From assembly GCA_019054805.1 (NCBI GenBank), contig JAHQIY010000004.1, positions 8,502,501 through 8,566,500 on the forward strand: DNA of 64,000 nucleotides. Reading direction: 5' to 3'. A program made the translations under genes and the position numbers. Below are positions 20,654-32,841 of the stretch, piece by piece. Position 1 is the first letter of the stretch; each line of letters begins with the position of its first letter. Under the pieces are notes generated by a model that did no database searches, was not told the DNA's origin, and worked only from the letters and a program-made list of their open reading frames with translations. This DNA comes from Brachionus manjavacas. Lineage: Eukaryota > Rotifera > Eurotatoria > Ploima > Brachionidae.

Positions 20654-22462
20654 AAATGTTTATTTATTGTTAATATTTTTAAATTTGTTAAGATTAAAAA
20701 TTTATTTTTTGGATCGAAAAATGTTTTAGTCTAAGATAAGGAAAGTTAAATTTCGTGTTTAAAAATAAATGATTTACTAGAAAAATAGAAATATTTTCAG
20801 TCCAAAAATTTTTAATAAAATAAGTATTTTAAAAGAATAATTTACTTTTAAACTTAAATTTTATTCAATTAAAGAAAAAGAATTTTTTGTTACTTTTATT
20901 AATAAAATAAGTAAACAATTAAAATGTTCAATTTAAATGATTAATTGTAATCTTTTTTTTTATACAAATTTCAGATTTGTTTAAAAGTCTCAAATTAAAT
21001 TCAAGGTACAGACTGTAGAATTTTTTTTTCAAAAGTCCAAGTCTGGACATCTACTAGACCGTCATAATAACTACCTAGAACTGCAAAAATATCATTTGTT
21101 CGTGATTCTTACTGATAAATTGCCGATGCTATTTATTGGACTCGGTTTAATTAAAAAAGATTTTATTTTTTTTAAAAAGTAATCAAAATAAAGGTTTTTG
21201 GCTCGGACTTTTGAATAAAAAAAATTCAAAAGTCCGGACTTGGACTTGACTTGAGACTTATGACTTTTAAAAACTCTAATAAAATAATGAAATAATCTAA
21301 AATTTATTTACTTAAAAGAATTTATTAAATATAATAAAATTTTTCCTAGCTAGTTGTCAATGGTTGAAGATTTAACTGACTGTTTCTATGGCTAGGCCCA
21401 TAGATAATTTATAAAGTTCCAGAAGTTCAAAACTTAAGTGCTATCTGAATTTCTAATTTTTCACATCGTGAAATTCGTAAAATTCGTCCTTTGAAAGCTC
21501 AAAAAAATTTTTATTCCCTTCAAAAATTAACCAACTCTTTAAAAAGTTGTAGTTCTTTCTGTTCCAGGTATTCAATGATAAAATTGGAATATTTTTAAAA
21601 ATAATGTTTATTCCGAAAGAAAGAACTGTGCATAAAATTTTCTTTTCTTTTAATTATTTTTGCTGACATATCTATTAGAAAAATAAAATTTTAATTTTCA
21701 AAATCTTTTGTTTTGAGGTTGGTCATCTGTAACAGATTTCGGTTAGTTTTTTTATCCACGAAATCTTTATCTCAAAGTTAAAATTAAAATTGGCCTCAAC
21801 TAAAACTTAATATTTAACCAAATCTGCTTCTCAAATCTGACTTAAGTTGGTTACGAAAATAACTTAAGTTTTTTTCTTATTAACTCAAGTCATTATTTTA
21901 ATTAACTCAAAGCAATATTTTTAAAAAAAAAGTGCCTTGACTAATTTTTTTTTGGGGCTTGAAATAAACAATCAGATCTACTGTTCTATCAAATAAACAA
22001 TGAAATCTTTTAATTTACAGTATTATGAAAAAATTAAGAAATGGATGTTTAATTTTGAATTATCTTAATTAAAAAACGCTATTATCCAAAAATAACAAGC
22101 TTTAAAAAAAAACTTTTCATTACTAAAAAAAAGAATCTTAAATCTTTAAAAAAATATGTTTTAAATATTTTTTTCAGTTTCAAAAAAATAATTTTGAGTT
22201 AATATTGCAAGCAAAAAACTTTGTTTTTTTTTTTGAATTGTGATGATCCTTAAGATAATGTTTTTAGTTTAAAAAACAATTAAAATATAATTTTCCATTT
22301 TTCATAAATTGAATTTTTTTTAAATGCATCAAATGAAAGTCAATTATCGCTAAAGTCAAAATTTAAAAATAAAAAAAAAACAAGTTTTTTCTGAAACAAA
22401 AAACAAGTATTTCTTGTTCTCAGTTTTTATGAAAAATTAGTTCACCTAATCTAAAAATTTTT
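20654..22462. other. AT-rich intergenic region with AAGTCC-type repeats
   Basis: No gene is supported. Imperfect copies of a motif built on AAGTCCAAGTC / GACTTGGACTTGAC occur at about 21030-21060 and 21225-21265, partly in inverted orientation. A related string lies at about 33950-34010. They may be one small dispersed repeat. The rest is poly-A/T-rich. Confidence 0.4.
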
Positions 22463-22650
22463 TTCAACAGAACCGCTAACATATGGAACTCACTGCCAAA
22501 TCAATTAGTTGAAGCCCCCAATGTTAACAGCTTTAAAGCAGGCATTGATTGCTGGATGAGCAGCAATCAATCACATCAGCTATCTTAGTGTGCCTTATCA
22601 GCACACTCGCTGGCTAGTCAGCTACAGTCAAAACTACTATTACTACTAAA
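22463..22650 (+). mobile_element. LINE 3' end fragment (ORF2 C-terminus plus tail)
   Basis: A 41-codon frame to TAG at 22586-22588 reads FNRTANIWNSLPNQLVEAPN, the closing block of CR1/L2-type ORF2 (FxNRxxxxWNSLPxxVVxAxSVxxFK). About 45 bases of 3' UTR and a short TACTAC-like repeat follow. Everything 5' of this block is missing, so it is a severely truncated copy. Confidence 0.7.
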
Positions 22651-23086
22651 TTGGAAAATTTGCGTGACCAAATGTTTATTTAGGTGACCAGGTTTAAATT
22701 TTTTATTAACATTCTTACCAAATAAATAATATTGTCTGGTCACCAAATCGACAACTGATCACATAACAGGCAAGACCCAGAAAAACAAATAAATAAATAA
22801 ATTATTTTAAAGTTTAAAAAAGAATTTTCAATAATTTTTTCAAATTTACAAAATAAAATTAAGCTCATTCTATTTCACTTAAGAGTTTAATTTCAAATAT
22901 GAAAATGCTTGAAATAATTTTTTTTGAAACTGAAAAAAATATCTGAAGCATCGAACTTTTTATATGTTATTTCAACATTGGTTACATTTTGTAATTCAAA
23001 CACAAAAAATTAAACCATATTAAATTTGATTTAAAAAATTATGTGAAAAAGTTAAGAAACGATTTGATTTAAGCTTCTAATAATGT
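22651..23086. other. Intergenic, with inverted repeat and AAAT tail
   Basis: GGTGACCAG (22683-22691) is mirrored by CTGGTCACC about 45 bases later, and an AAAT microsatellite lies at about 22785-22803. These suggest the end of another small mobile element. No coding content. Confidence 0.35.
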
Positions 23087-23785
23087 GAAAATCCATCTAT
23101 CTTGGCTCTTGCTTAGCTATCTCTTTATCGAGCCAATTCCACAAATTTTAAATGCAATCAAGATCTGGGCTGTTAGCTGGCAAAGATAAAACCTCAATAT
23201 TTTGCTCACTTGAAACCAATCTTTGACTTTTTTGGCTCGATGGCACGGTGCATCGTCTTCCTGAAATATAAATGGTTCATCTTTTAGTAGCAAATCCATT
23301 GATGGAAGCAAATTATTTTCTAAAATATCAACAAACCTGTGAGAATTGAGTCTTCCATCAAATATTGAGAAAATTCCTAGCCCATAATAGCTCATACAAC
23401 ACCATATTCTAATTGAACCACTTCCTTGCTTCGCACGTTTAATTATACAATTTTCATTATACTTTTCTGACTGCATCCTTCTTATTCTTATTCGAGTCCG
23501 GTTTTTTGTGTTAACCACCTCTATTTTCTTTTCATCACTAAATATTATTTGTCTCCACTTAGCCTTGCTCCATGATTTCACATTGAGACAAAAACTTTTT
23601 CGAGCTTTTTTTTGCGCTTTAGATAATTTTGGTTTTAATTTTGGTGAACCTCATATTTCCATTTGAGTTTCTTTTCTAATTATCTTCGACGCACAAGAGA
23701 AGCCGATGAACTCATCATTGTCAGCCGAAATCCTTGGTCTTCCAGATCTTGGACGATCATCGTACGATTTTGTTTGGTTTTATCA
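23087..23785 (-). pseudogene. Tc1/mariner-family transposase pseudogene
   Basis: The best frame is 23581-23117, starting inside the DDE core: WRQIIFSDEKKIEV with the first catalytic Asp, then FQEDDAPCHRAKKVKDWF with the second Asp. Upstream the frame continues through KLKPKLSKAQKKARKSFC to an in-frame TGA, beyond which a paired-type helix-turn-helix tail (RPRSGRPRISADN) is visible. Downstream a frameshift near 23190 is needed to reach the block LPANSPDLD, where a further stop replaces the usual NPIEN residues. The gene is dead. I saw no clear terminal inverted repeats. Confidence 0.85.
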
Positions 23786-23920
23786 ATCAATAATGGTTTT
23801 TATACATGATTTATTTATTTTATGAAAAGTATAAAAAGTAGAATAATAAAAGAGTTTTTAAGCTAAACAAAATTTTTCTTTTCAACTCAGTTAACAGTTT
23901 TCTCTAATTTTTATTTAGCA

Positions 23921-24052
23921 GAGTCCAACTTAAAAAATTTAGAAGAATCGCACATTTTTATGGATGGTACTTTTGATACAGCACCTAAATTTTTTAAAAA
24001 AGTCTATAGTATCAATGCTCTTGTTAATGATCGATGTTTGGCAATGGTTTAG
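23921..24052 (+). pseudogene. MULE-type transposase fragment
   Basis: Forty-three codons before TAG include HIFMDGTFDTAPKFFKKVYS. This matches the start of the MULE transposase domain (xxADGTFKxxPxxFxQ), where the Asp in DGT is the first catalytic acid. The rest of the domain is missing. No terminal repeats were seen. Confidence 0.65.
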
Positions 24053-24803
24053 GCATTGTGAATTTTGGAACACTGAACAAAAACAAAAATTTTAAAATGA
24101 AATAATTTATTTACTATAAGCCTGAAAATTTTTCTGCAAAATGTATCAGCTGATACAATTTTAGCTTTTAACACCCAAATTTAGTTTCTGCAATAACTCT
24201 GCAATTAAATTTTAATGATTTTCTAAAACATTTAGCGCTTTGCAGCCTTGCGGAGTCTTTGCAGAGATTTAATTTAGGTAGTACAAGGTTTGTATCAGCT
24301 GATCCATTTTGCATAAAAAAATTTAGGCTTATTTATTTATTTATTTTATAATTTATAAACTGCACCTCATAGGCGACTTAAAAATAAAAAAAAATTATAT
24401 AACTTATTGTAAATAAGTTATCAACTAAAAATTTTTGTTCTTTGTACCAAAATTCACAATAAAATAGAGAGAATATTGAAGAAACTCTAATTAAAGAATC
24501 ATTGATTTTAAAATATTAAACCTTATATTAAGCCTAAAAATTTTGAAGTATTAAATATTATTGTAATTTTTGGATTTTCAAGTTTGGGTGTTTGTGCTTC
24601 CATGTCTCTTTTCAATTTTTTCATTCAGTATTGAAATTACCAAAAGTTGGTTGTTTAGTATTTCATTCATTCAAAAAATTTTTCTATTGAATAAAAAATA
24701 AATAAGACCATAAAGTTCATTGATAATAAATAATCAAAAAACTCCTTTGTAAACTTCTCAACTAGAAAAAATAGTCATCAAGTTAAACTGAATTTTAATA
24801 GAG
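24053..24803. other. AT-rich intergenic, nothing identified
   Basis: No coding frame, RNA gene or repeat that I can support between the MULE scrap and the tRNA. Confidence 0.5.
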
Positions 24804-24812
24804 AAAAAAAAA
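24804..24812 (-). terminator. RNA polymerase III terminator of tRNA-Asp
   Basis: A run of nine T residues on the minus strand begins at the base after the tRNA discriminator, as expected for Pol III termination. Confidence 0.85.
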
Positions 24813-24884
24813 CTCCGTGACGGGGAATTGAACCCCGGTCTCCCGCGTGACAGGCGGGGATACTCACCACTATACTATCACGGA
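24813..24884 (-). tRNA. tRNA-Asp (anticodon GTC)
   Basis: 72 nt, no intron. The acceptor stem TCCGTGA pairs with TCACGGA, followed by discriminator G. The D arm contains AGTGGTGAGTAT (A box), the anticodon stem is CCCGC/GCGGG around CTGTCAC with anticodon GTC, and the T arm is CCGGGGTTCAATTCCCCG (B box). All arms pair fully, so the gene looks functional. It delivers Asp to GAC/GAU codons in cytosolic translation. Confidence 0.97.
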
Positions 24885-25289
24885 TCTGAAATTTTAACAG
24901 TGAATTTTTGTTAATAAAATTTTTGCCAAAAAGAACCATATTATTAAAAAACAGAATGATGATTTATTGCACGAAAAAAGGCACTTATAGGAAATTTTAG
25001 AACGCCATTAAAAACATTAAAAAATATTTTTACTTCACATTTAAATTAATTCAGTTTTTTTATGGTTAAAAGCCATTTTTTATAGAAATTTTTAATTTTA
25101 GAAAAGTAGGAAATTTCAATCCAAATAAAGACACTTTTTTAGTCAGATCGCATTATTGCAAAAAAAATTGTTGATCGTGTTAGTTTAGATTTAAACAAAA
25201 ACTATTTAAGTAATTAAATTTAATAAGTAAATAAATTTGGAATTTAAAATTTCAGTCATTGAATTAAATTTAAAATTTCTAATTACAAT

Positions 25290-28200
25290 ATGGAAGAAGT
25301 AACAAAACAAATTAAATTTATCTGTTTACTTAATTATTTTTTTTTAAATAAAAGCAAACAATCTTTTTCAAAGAAATTTCAAAACTAAATTTGTTTGATC
25401 TTAAATCAGAGGACCGGATAGATTTAGCCAAGACTTTTCGTCTTAAACTGGTAGCAAACTCGAATAAATATGGTATCGTAGCTTTTGGATTCAATAATGG
25501 TATTTATTTTAAAAAAATTAAAAAATTAATTTTGAATTAAAAAAAAAAGTCATAAAAATTTTCAATACAAATGAATTTGAGTCTGTATCGGAAAATCAAG
25601 TTCCGAATCACGTAGCCACTGTAAATCTGGAACAAGACAATAAATTTGTTCATATTGAATTCAATAGCACCCAGACTCATTTAATTGCCTTGGTTATAAA
25701 TCTCAAAACAGACCAAAATTTTGAATACTTTTTGAATGTTTACGCAATGGAAAGTATTAAAGTTGACGCGAACAATTCACAACAGGTACTAAAATTTTTC
25801 GCTATTAATTCTTTTGCTTTCATTTAAAGATGAATTTTTTCTTTCTTGAATCGCTGCTGAATTGTAGCCTAAAAATGGCTTTTTTGATTTGTGCAAAAAG
25901 TTTTTGAACTTGGCATCCTTTCTTTGATTCAGAAGCTCCCAATATTTGGATTTCACTTTCGAATAATCAATTGCACTTTCTGATTGAGACACGGTGGCAT
26001 CGTTTTGATCCGACACATCTTCATTATTTGCTTCATTTATGGTTACAGGCGGGACATTTTCTAAAATAATTTCTTGGTCTATTTTTTGGTTTTCCGTGGT
26101 CAGTTCCAAATTTGCTGATCCGGATATTTTATTTTTGTGAAAAAACTTTTTACATGTAAAGAACAAAATGGCCACACTGACGCAAAGTCCAGTTAGAAAA
26201 AAAGAAAGTATTATTAAAACAGCCTTCCAGAGCTGAACACGCATTGAGAACATTTTTGAGGATATTTATCATTTTACTTATTTTTATACTTTCAATTCAT
26301 CAAAACTACCTTGTCTTTTAAATGACGCAAATAAATTAAGTCTCCTAAGATTTTTAGATAAGATATAGAATTTTTTTTTTAGTCTCCACTTTTGCTGAAT
26401 AGAATAGCGTTAGAAAAAGACAATAGCCCAATAAATGACCTAATAGTGTCGCCAAATGACAGTGATTCGGTATTATTGAGCAAAGATAACGGAATAATTG
26501 AAATTATCTCCCAAATAATGGACCGAAAATACAAAATTAATTCAAAACAAATGAACGCTTTTTGCAGTAAGATAAACTGAGTTTTTTTTTAATTCTCTTT
26601 TTTTTGTTAAAAAGCTTGTTGGAGTCCGACTGGTAAAAGTTTTGCTTATTGCGCCAAAGATAAATATCTGTATTTATGTAGTCTTAATTTTGACATTAAG
26701 TATAAATACCAATGTCTTGAAAATGATTTAGAGCGTAATTTTTCTTTAATTTATTATTTGATTTTTATCTGTGAATTTTGAAGCTAATAGCATTAAATGG
26801 TTGGCGAAAAAAGAATTTTTAGTGTCCTACAATGATGCTGAGAATAATCCTAAAATTTTTTATCATGAAATTTCAAAAAATCAAGTAAATCATTTTTCTT
26901 ATCATCAAAAAATTTTTTTTATTTATTAGATTTCAAAACTTTTGAAAACTTGAAGCTCAAAGATAATCTTTTTTTTAGAAAGGAGAAGGCATCTTCAGTA
27001 AAGAACTTGATGCTGTCTATGCATTCGGTGAAAAGGACGATGTTTCATGGATCAATTTCCAAATTATAAATGAATTGTAAGAATGAGTTAAAATCTAATT
27101 TAATGATTTTAATTTTTTGATTTTAGTAATTTAATATTATGCGCTTATTCCAAATGTCCAGAAATAGGAGTTCTGGTCAAAGATAATTCAGTAAGTTAAA
27201 CGAATTAACTAGTTTTGTGATCATAAATGATTTGAATATTATTCACTTAGAAATGTTTCCAAATTGAATTTTGTATCAAATAGAAAACCATTAAAAAACG
27301 ATTGTAGCATTTAGTTTAATTTTTGTAAAATTTATTTGCTAATAGAAGGAAGAGCCTTTTTTTCCTGTAAGTTTTGTTACAAAAAATTCGCATTTTACTG
27401 TATTCTTTTGAGACCTGTGCAAAATTAAAATAAAAAGTAACTTTAAAGTCTTTTCAAAGCTTTTTGGCCTTCTATTTTAAATTGAAATTATTCACAACTT
27501 TAAATAAACAAGTCAACATTTTTGAAGCCAAGTTAGACAACTAAAAAAATGAAAAAAAATTAAAAAAAAATCTTTAGTGTAATTTTATTAATTCATGACT
27601 TGTTTATAATTATTAGCAAAAAAAACTTGACTCAGATAAATTTCAAAAAAAACAAAAATTGATTTTTAAATTTCAAAAAGTTTAAATTTAAAAAAGAGAA
27701 ATAAACTTTAGACAAATCTGAGTTCTTTTACCCAGTTTAGTTTTTATTTAATTTTCTTCTTATATATTGCAAAAATTTATAAAGTTTTTTCAAAAATATA
27801 AACTTTTCAGCCTAAAAATTAATCTAAGAAATAAAAAAATTTTAATTTAAAAAAAATTAAATTTAGAAAAATTCTAAATCCTTTAAAAAAAAACACATAA
27901 TCAATTATCTGGAAAAAAGGCTCCAATTTAAAATTTTTAAAACCAATTTAATCAAAAATGATTATTACTCTCATAAAAAAAACTCTTGTAAAATTAACAA
28001 ATTTATGTTTTTTAAAAAAATGATAAATGATAAAATCGAAAAAAAAACATTTTGATACAGAAATATTCTCTAATTTATTGATATTTGACCAACCCTTCTA
28101 ATTGAATAAAAAAATTTCCATATTCATAAAACTATTAAACATTGATTTACAAAAAATTTAGTTTTAATGAAAATAAAAAAAAAAAATTCTAGGGATTTCA

Positions 28201-31200
28201 AGTGCCATCCTTAGAAGAATTAAGACCCAATTTGCCGATGTCTTCGAATGACAATGATGTTTTTCCAATCGGAATTGAAATTAGCTTAAACTCCCAAAAA
28301 GAATTCGAGTTTTCCACGCGAGCAAAGCGACCACCTAGTCCCCTTTTATTTTGTTTGGCCGATACAGGCTTTTTGTCAACATTTTACGTAATAAATTTGG
28401 CCATGTCCGATAAAACCGTGTGCAAAGCGGCAGAAAAATTGCCTTACACCCAAATGAAAGCCTCTCTTTTACCAACGCCTCAACCAAAAGTGTCAACATT
28501 TCAAAAAGATTCAATTTTTTCATCTATCAATTCTCAAGCTTCTTTTCAATTCAAACCAAACGAACAACAAACGGCCGCTCCATCAATATTCCGTACCTCG
28601 GATTCAATTTCATTATCAAAAATTGAACAGCCAAAAGAAAATGTACCAAGCCAGCCTTTAAACCTTCTACCCAAGGATACACCAATTCATCAACAGCAGG
28701 CACCTAACAATTTTCCAAAATTTGAACAGCCAAAAGAAAATGTACCAAGCCAGCCTTTAAACCTTCTACCCAAGGATACACCAATTCATCAACAGCAGGC
28801 ACCTAACAATTTTCCAAAATTTGAACAGCCAAAAGAAAATGTACCAAGCCAGCCTTTAAACCTTCTACCCAAGGCTCCATTAATTCATCAACAGCAGGCA
28901 CCTAACAATTATCCAAAATTTGAACAGCCAAAAGAAAATGTACCAAGCCAGCCTTTAAACCTTCTACCCAAGGATACACCAATTCATCAACAGCAGGCAC
29001 CTAACAATTTTCCAAAATTTGAACAGCCAAAAGAAAATGTACCAAGCCAGCCTTTAAACCTTCTACCCAAGGCTCCATTAATTCATCAACAGCAGGCACC
29101 TAACAATTTACCAAAAGAGATTTTACAAAATGTTCCATCTTTACAGCTTCTATCACCAGCTCTGCCTGATATCATGCGACAACAGCCAGTCAAAAAAGAG
29201 ACTAAATTGGTTCAGTCAAACGAAAAAGATGCTGGTCCAAAGACAGATCAAATGAGGGATGATATTTTGGCCAGTTTTGATCGGGAAATGCAAGAATTTA
29301 AAGAAAGTGTGAAAAAATTATTCGATGGAAAAGACTTGTCAAAAAATTTAGTTGATTTAAAGGTCATTAAAGAAACAAAGCATTCGATGGAAATTTATGA
29401 TAAGCTGAATGAAGAAATGGTTCAATTTGGTGAAATTTGCTCGAGTGCAAGATCGGCTTTGTTCACCAATTTTAACAATTTGGAAATGCTACGCTTGCTA
29501 AAATTCAATATAGAAAATAAAAAAGGTATCAGCTTGATTAACCAGTTCGACCACGATCCCTATATCAAGTCCAAATACGAAAATATCAAAGCAATGTATA
29601 CCAAGTTTGATTTGGAAATGGCTGATTTGAAGGAGCGTTCAGGATACCGACGGTATGACACTAAATTCAATAATTACAGAGAAATTTACGCGAAAATTTG
29701 TGCTCTGGATAAAAATGTGACCGAACAGAACCGAAAATTGAACAGGCTCATGGAACAATTGAAATCAACTAGAGTTGGTAAAAATGTTCTGCATGAGTGC
29801 AATTTAAGTTCGCCGAGAAAAAAAGATGAGGAAAATTCAGCACACATCAATTCAATTTTAGACAGAATAAAGAAAAAAAGTGAATTGAAATTGCTAAGTG
29901 GAAAAATGTCCGATTTAAACTTGGACAAGGAGATGAGACAAAAATGTGAAAAAAACTCTAAACTAAACTCTCAATTGTATGATAGACTGAAAAAAAGAAA
30001 AACAGTACCTAAACAGCTGGTTAACATAGGCCAACTTGAATCAATCGCTTCAAAGTACATTGAATCAAAATCAACCCAAGTGCCACTTAATGATACCAGC
30101 TTTTTGCATTTTAATCAAGCATCGCCGAATGCTAGCCGGGTCTTGGATGGTTCGATACAGCAAAAGCCTTTGCAAATTCAGCAAATGCCACAATTAAGAG
30201 AAATTCACACGCCAATACAGCAAAAAATCAATCAGCCTGTGTTTTTCACAAACCAAGTTCAACAAAAAGAAAATGAGACCCTGACCACAAGCACTCCGGC
30301 TCCTTCTGCATCATCTGCATTTTTTTCTGGCTTTGGTCAAACAGCTAAGCCATCTATTGCTGATAATTTAGCCTACGCCCCTAACCAAAATCAGTCTCAA
30401 GCCGTAGATAAGCCTATGTTTAATTTCAGCCCGAATCCAACAATTCAAACCGAAATTAAAGCCAAAGCTTCACAGCCTCAGATAACCACGAGCCAAAGCC
30501 ATCCCATTTTTGCAGCTAATAAACCAAAGCCACAAGCACATGAACCCAAGTTACATGAAGAAAACAAACAGCAGCCTTCTGTTCACGACCAAAAACCACA
30601 ACAAAGCCAAACCATCAAACACTTCGAAAGTAAAGAAACTACAAAAGTTGTCTCGAATCAAATAGCGTCTAAATCGACAGAAAAAAAAGATTTATTTAGC
30701 TCTAAATCAGCTGAGAATATTAGCAAAGAGCCTACTCAATCGAATTTAAATCCACCTGAACCGGCTAAACAAGTTGAAGCTGTTGAAACTAAGCCATTAA
30801 TTACAAAGTTAAAATTAGCTCCAGAACAACCTGTTAAGCTACCTGAGCAACAAAATACCCAGCTATTTAAGGCCAGTACAGCAGCGGAAAAGAAAAATGA
30901 ACCAGCAATTTTACCAAAGCCTAAAGAACAAGCGTTTGCTTCCGCAGATGCTCAAGTCAAGTCTCTTGAGCCAGTTGACTTGGAAAAAAAATCTTCAGCT
31001 TTTAAAATTAATTTTGGCTCGAATCAATTAGCGGGACAAGATCTGGCAAAATCTGGAACTAAAGACGAAAAAGTATCTGTTCAAGAAACACCTTTGTTTG
31101 GCACTGGAACAAATTTTTTAGCTGAACAAAAACCAGCTGAAAAAACCAAAGAACCTGCTAAACAAAATGAAAATTTGTTCAATAATTTTTCTACTGGGGA

Positions 31201-32841
31201 TTCTAAACAAGCAGCTGGAAGAGCATTTGGATCCGGTTTTGCCAATACGCCTGGAGGCATATTCGGCACCAAGACTGAAGCCAAACCAGCTTTTGCATCA
31301 ACTTTTTCCTCCACCAAGCCTGCTACTAATCCATTCGAGAGTAAAGAAAAAGAACAGTCTAAGTCAAGTATTGGCTTAGATGCTGGCCAGTCTGACAAAC
31401 CATCTGAGACAAAAGAAACTTTTGGAATTGAGCAATCTGCCAAGCAGTCAGATGCAAAAGAAAAAGATGTAAAAGCGACAGAATCGTTGGATTCAACGAG
31501 TGCCGAATCGGACAAAAAAATTGAGCCATTCGGGCCATCAACCCCTATTCCTTTATTTGAAACAGGAAACTTGACAAAATCTGATTTTAATAAAGATAAA
31601 AAAGAGGAAACAAAATCCGAGACAAATTTATTTGGTCAATTACAGGGAAATAAACCACCAGCATTGGACAAGTCTAGCTTTGGTGCATCAGCAGCTTCTC
31701 AATTTTCATTTAATCTTAACCAAGCTAAAGCTGAAGATAAGAAAGACACAAATGCTGAAAATGCCAAGTCTGTTGTTGAAGAGCCTAAAGACGAAAAAGT
31801 ATCTGTTCAAGAAACAGCTTTGTTTGGCACTGGAACAAATTTTTTAGCTGAACAAAAACCAGCTGAAAAAACCAAAGAACCTGCTAAACAAAATGAAAAT
31901 TTGTTCAATAATTTTTCTACTGGGGATTCTAAACAAGCAGCTGGAAGTGCATTTGGATCCGGTTTTGCCAATACGCCTGGAGGCATATTCGGCACCAAGA
32001 CTGAAGCCAAACCAGCTTTTGCATCAACTTTTTCCTCCACCAAGCCTGCTACTAATCCATTTGCAGCAATTGCTTCTCAAAAACAATCAGCAGCAGAAAC
32101 TGATGCAGACATGGATTCTTCATCGGTTTTGCCGTCAAATGATCTGTCATTTGGAGGCTTTGGTCTAGGCTCATCGAAGCCAATTAATGAGCCGACAAAA
32201 AATGTGTTTGGAGGAGTACAATTCTCAGCAGGTTTCACCAAGGACACAGCTAAATCGGCATTTGGAGGAAGCGTCATTAAAAATGCTACATTTTCAAACT
32301 CGACCCAACAAACAACCGTGAGTACTGGCTTTGGCAATATTTCAAGCTCGACAACTACTTCTACTGGAGGTAATTTGTTTAGCGCATTTAGTTCGCCAGC
32401 TAAGGCAACATTCGGCGCCGCACCGACTTTCGGAGGTTCTCCTGGATTCGGTCAGCCAGCTTCATTTGGAGGATCAGCAACTTTTGGAGCGCCGTCGGCG
32501 TTCAGTGCAAAGCCGACGTTTGGATCTACTTCTGCAAAGTACTTATTTAATTTTGATGTGAGTTAATTTGGATTAATTTTTTGAATAAAGCACGCCTACC
32601 TTTGGTGCTTTGTCATCTGGCACTACACCAAGCTTTGGTGGATTTAGTCAGAGCTCGTCAAACACGGCAACTGGTTTCGAAGCCCTAGCAGCTCAAAATC
32701 AATCTGGATCACTTTTTAGCTCATTTACAGGTAAATATTTTATCAATTTTATTTTTTGTCTAAATTTTTCAAATTTTTCTTTAAGCTAATCCAGGGACAG
32801 GATTCTCAAATAACTCTTCATTTACAAGCTACCGAAAATAA
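25290..32841 (+). CDS. NUP214: Nuclear pore protein NUP214, 11 exons, 1,832 aa
   Basis: Exons: 25290-25298, 25355-25499, 25550-25785, 26383-26566, 26615-26734, 26784-26884, 26979-27076, 27127-27190, 28193-32538, 32591-32730, 32786-32841. Every junction is GT-AG and phase-consistent. Residues 1 to about 390 form the N-terminal beta-propeller (KYGIVAFGFNN, CWSPTGKSFAYC, NSIKWLAKKEFLVSYND), which in animals docks the DEAD-box helicase DDX19/Dbp5 for mRNA export. Proline/glutamine repeats (463-627) follow, then a charged coiled-coil region (about 675-920) expected to bind NUP88 and NUP62. A long FG-repeat tail (about 1020-1832; TFGAAPTFGGSPGFGQ) acts as transport barrier and exportin dock. The C-terminal GFEALAAQ block is family-typical. 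The ATG exon carries only nine coding bases, the least certain part. Introns are mostly 48-94 nt; intron 3 holds an antisense gene and intron 8 is 1.0 kb of plain AT-rich DNA. Confidence 0.9.
25789..26253 (-). CDS. Antisense single-pass membrane protein nested in NUP214 intron 3
   Basis: 154 residues, ATG to TAG, on the strand opposite NUP214. Residues about 10-33 are a strong transmembrane helix (VLIILSFFLTGLCVSVAILF) followed by a basic stop-transfer patch, so it is probably a signal-anchor with the polar remainder inside or outside. The rest is acidic, then Lys-rich, with a segment DYSKVKSKYWELLNQRKDAK likely helical. I do not recognise it. The reading frame nearly fills the 597-nt intron: its stop lies four bases inside the NUP214 donor, so its mRNA 3' end must overlap NUP214 exon 3. 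The coding-like composition and sensible topology argue against chance. Confidence 0.65.
   Translation of the reverse strand: MFSMRVQLWKAVLIILSFFLTGLCVSVAILFFTCKKFFHKNKISGSANLELTTENQKIDQEIILENVPPVTINEANNEDVSDQNDATVSQSESAIDYSKVKSKYWELLNQRKDAKFKNFLHKSKKPFLGYNSAAIQERKNSSLNESKRINSEKF
28622..29116 (+). repeat. Five 99-bp (33-aa) tandem repeats inside NUP214
   Basis: Five in-frame copies of a 33-residue unit beginning FEQPKENVPSQPLNLLPK. Units come in two types, one with DTP and one with APL after LLPK, in the order A-A-B-A-B. This suggests that a two-unit block was itself duplicated. DNA identity between units is very high, so the expansion is recent. Confidence 0.95.
31059..31335 (+). repeat. 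277-bp segmental duplication in NUP214 FG tail, copy 1
   Basis: Matches 31785-32061 with two differences noticed, both amino-acid changing (QETPLFG against QETALFG, and AGRAFG against AGSAFG). The unit encodes about 92 residues with FG/GFG motifs. The copies sit 726 bases apart, in frame. Confidence 0.95.
31785..32061 (+). repeat. 277-bp segmental duplication in NUP214 FG tail, copy 2
   Basis: Second copy of the segment at 31059-31335, in frame. The match breaks right after the NPF codons at the right and at the codon before Lys-Asp-Glu-Lys at the left. Confidence 0.95.

Noticed and set aside
24053-24803. Search for a second RNA gene next to tRNA-Asp
   Set aside because: No other cloverleaf, A/B box pair or 5S-like control region could be found by eye.
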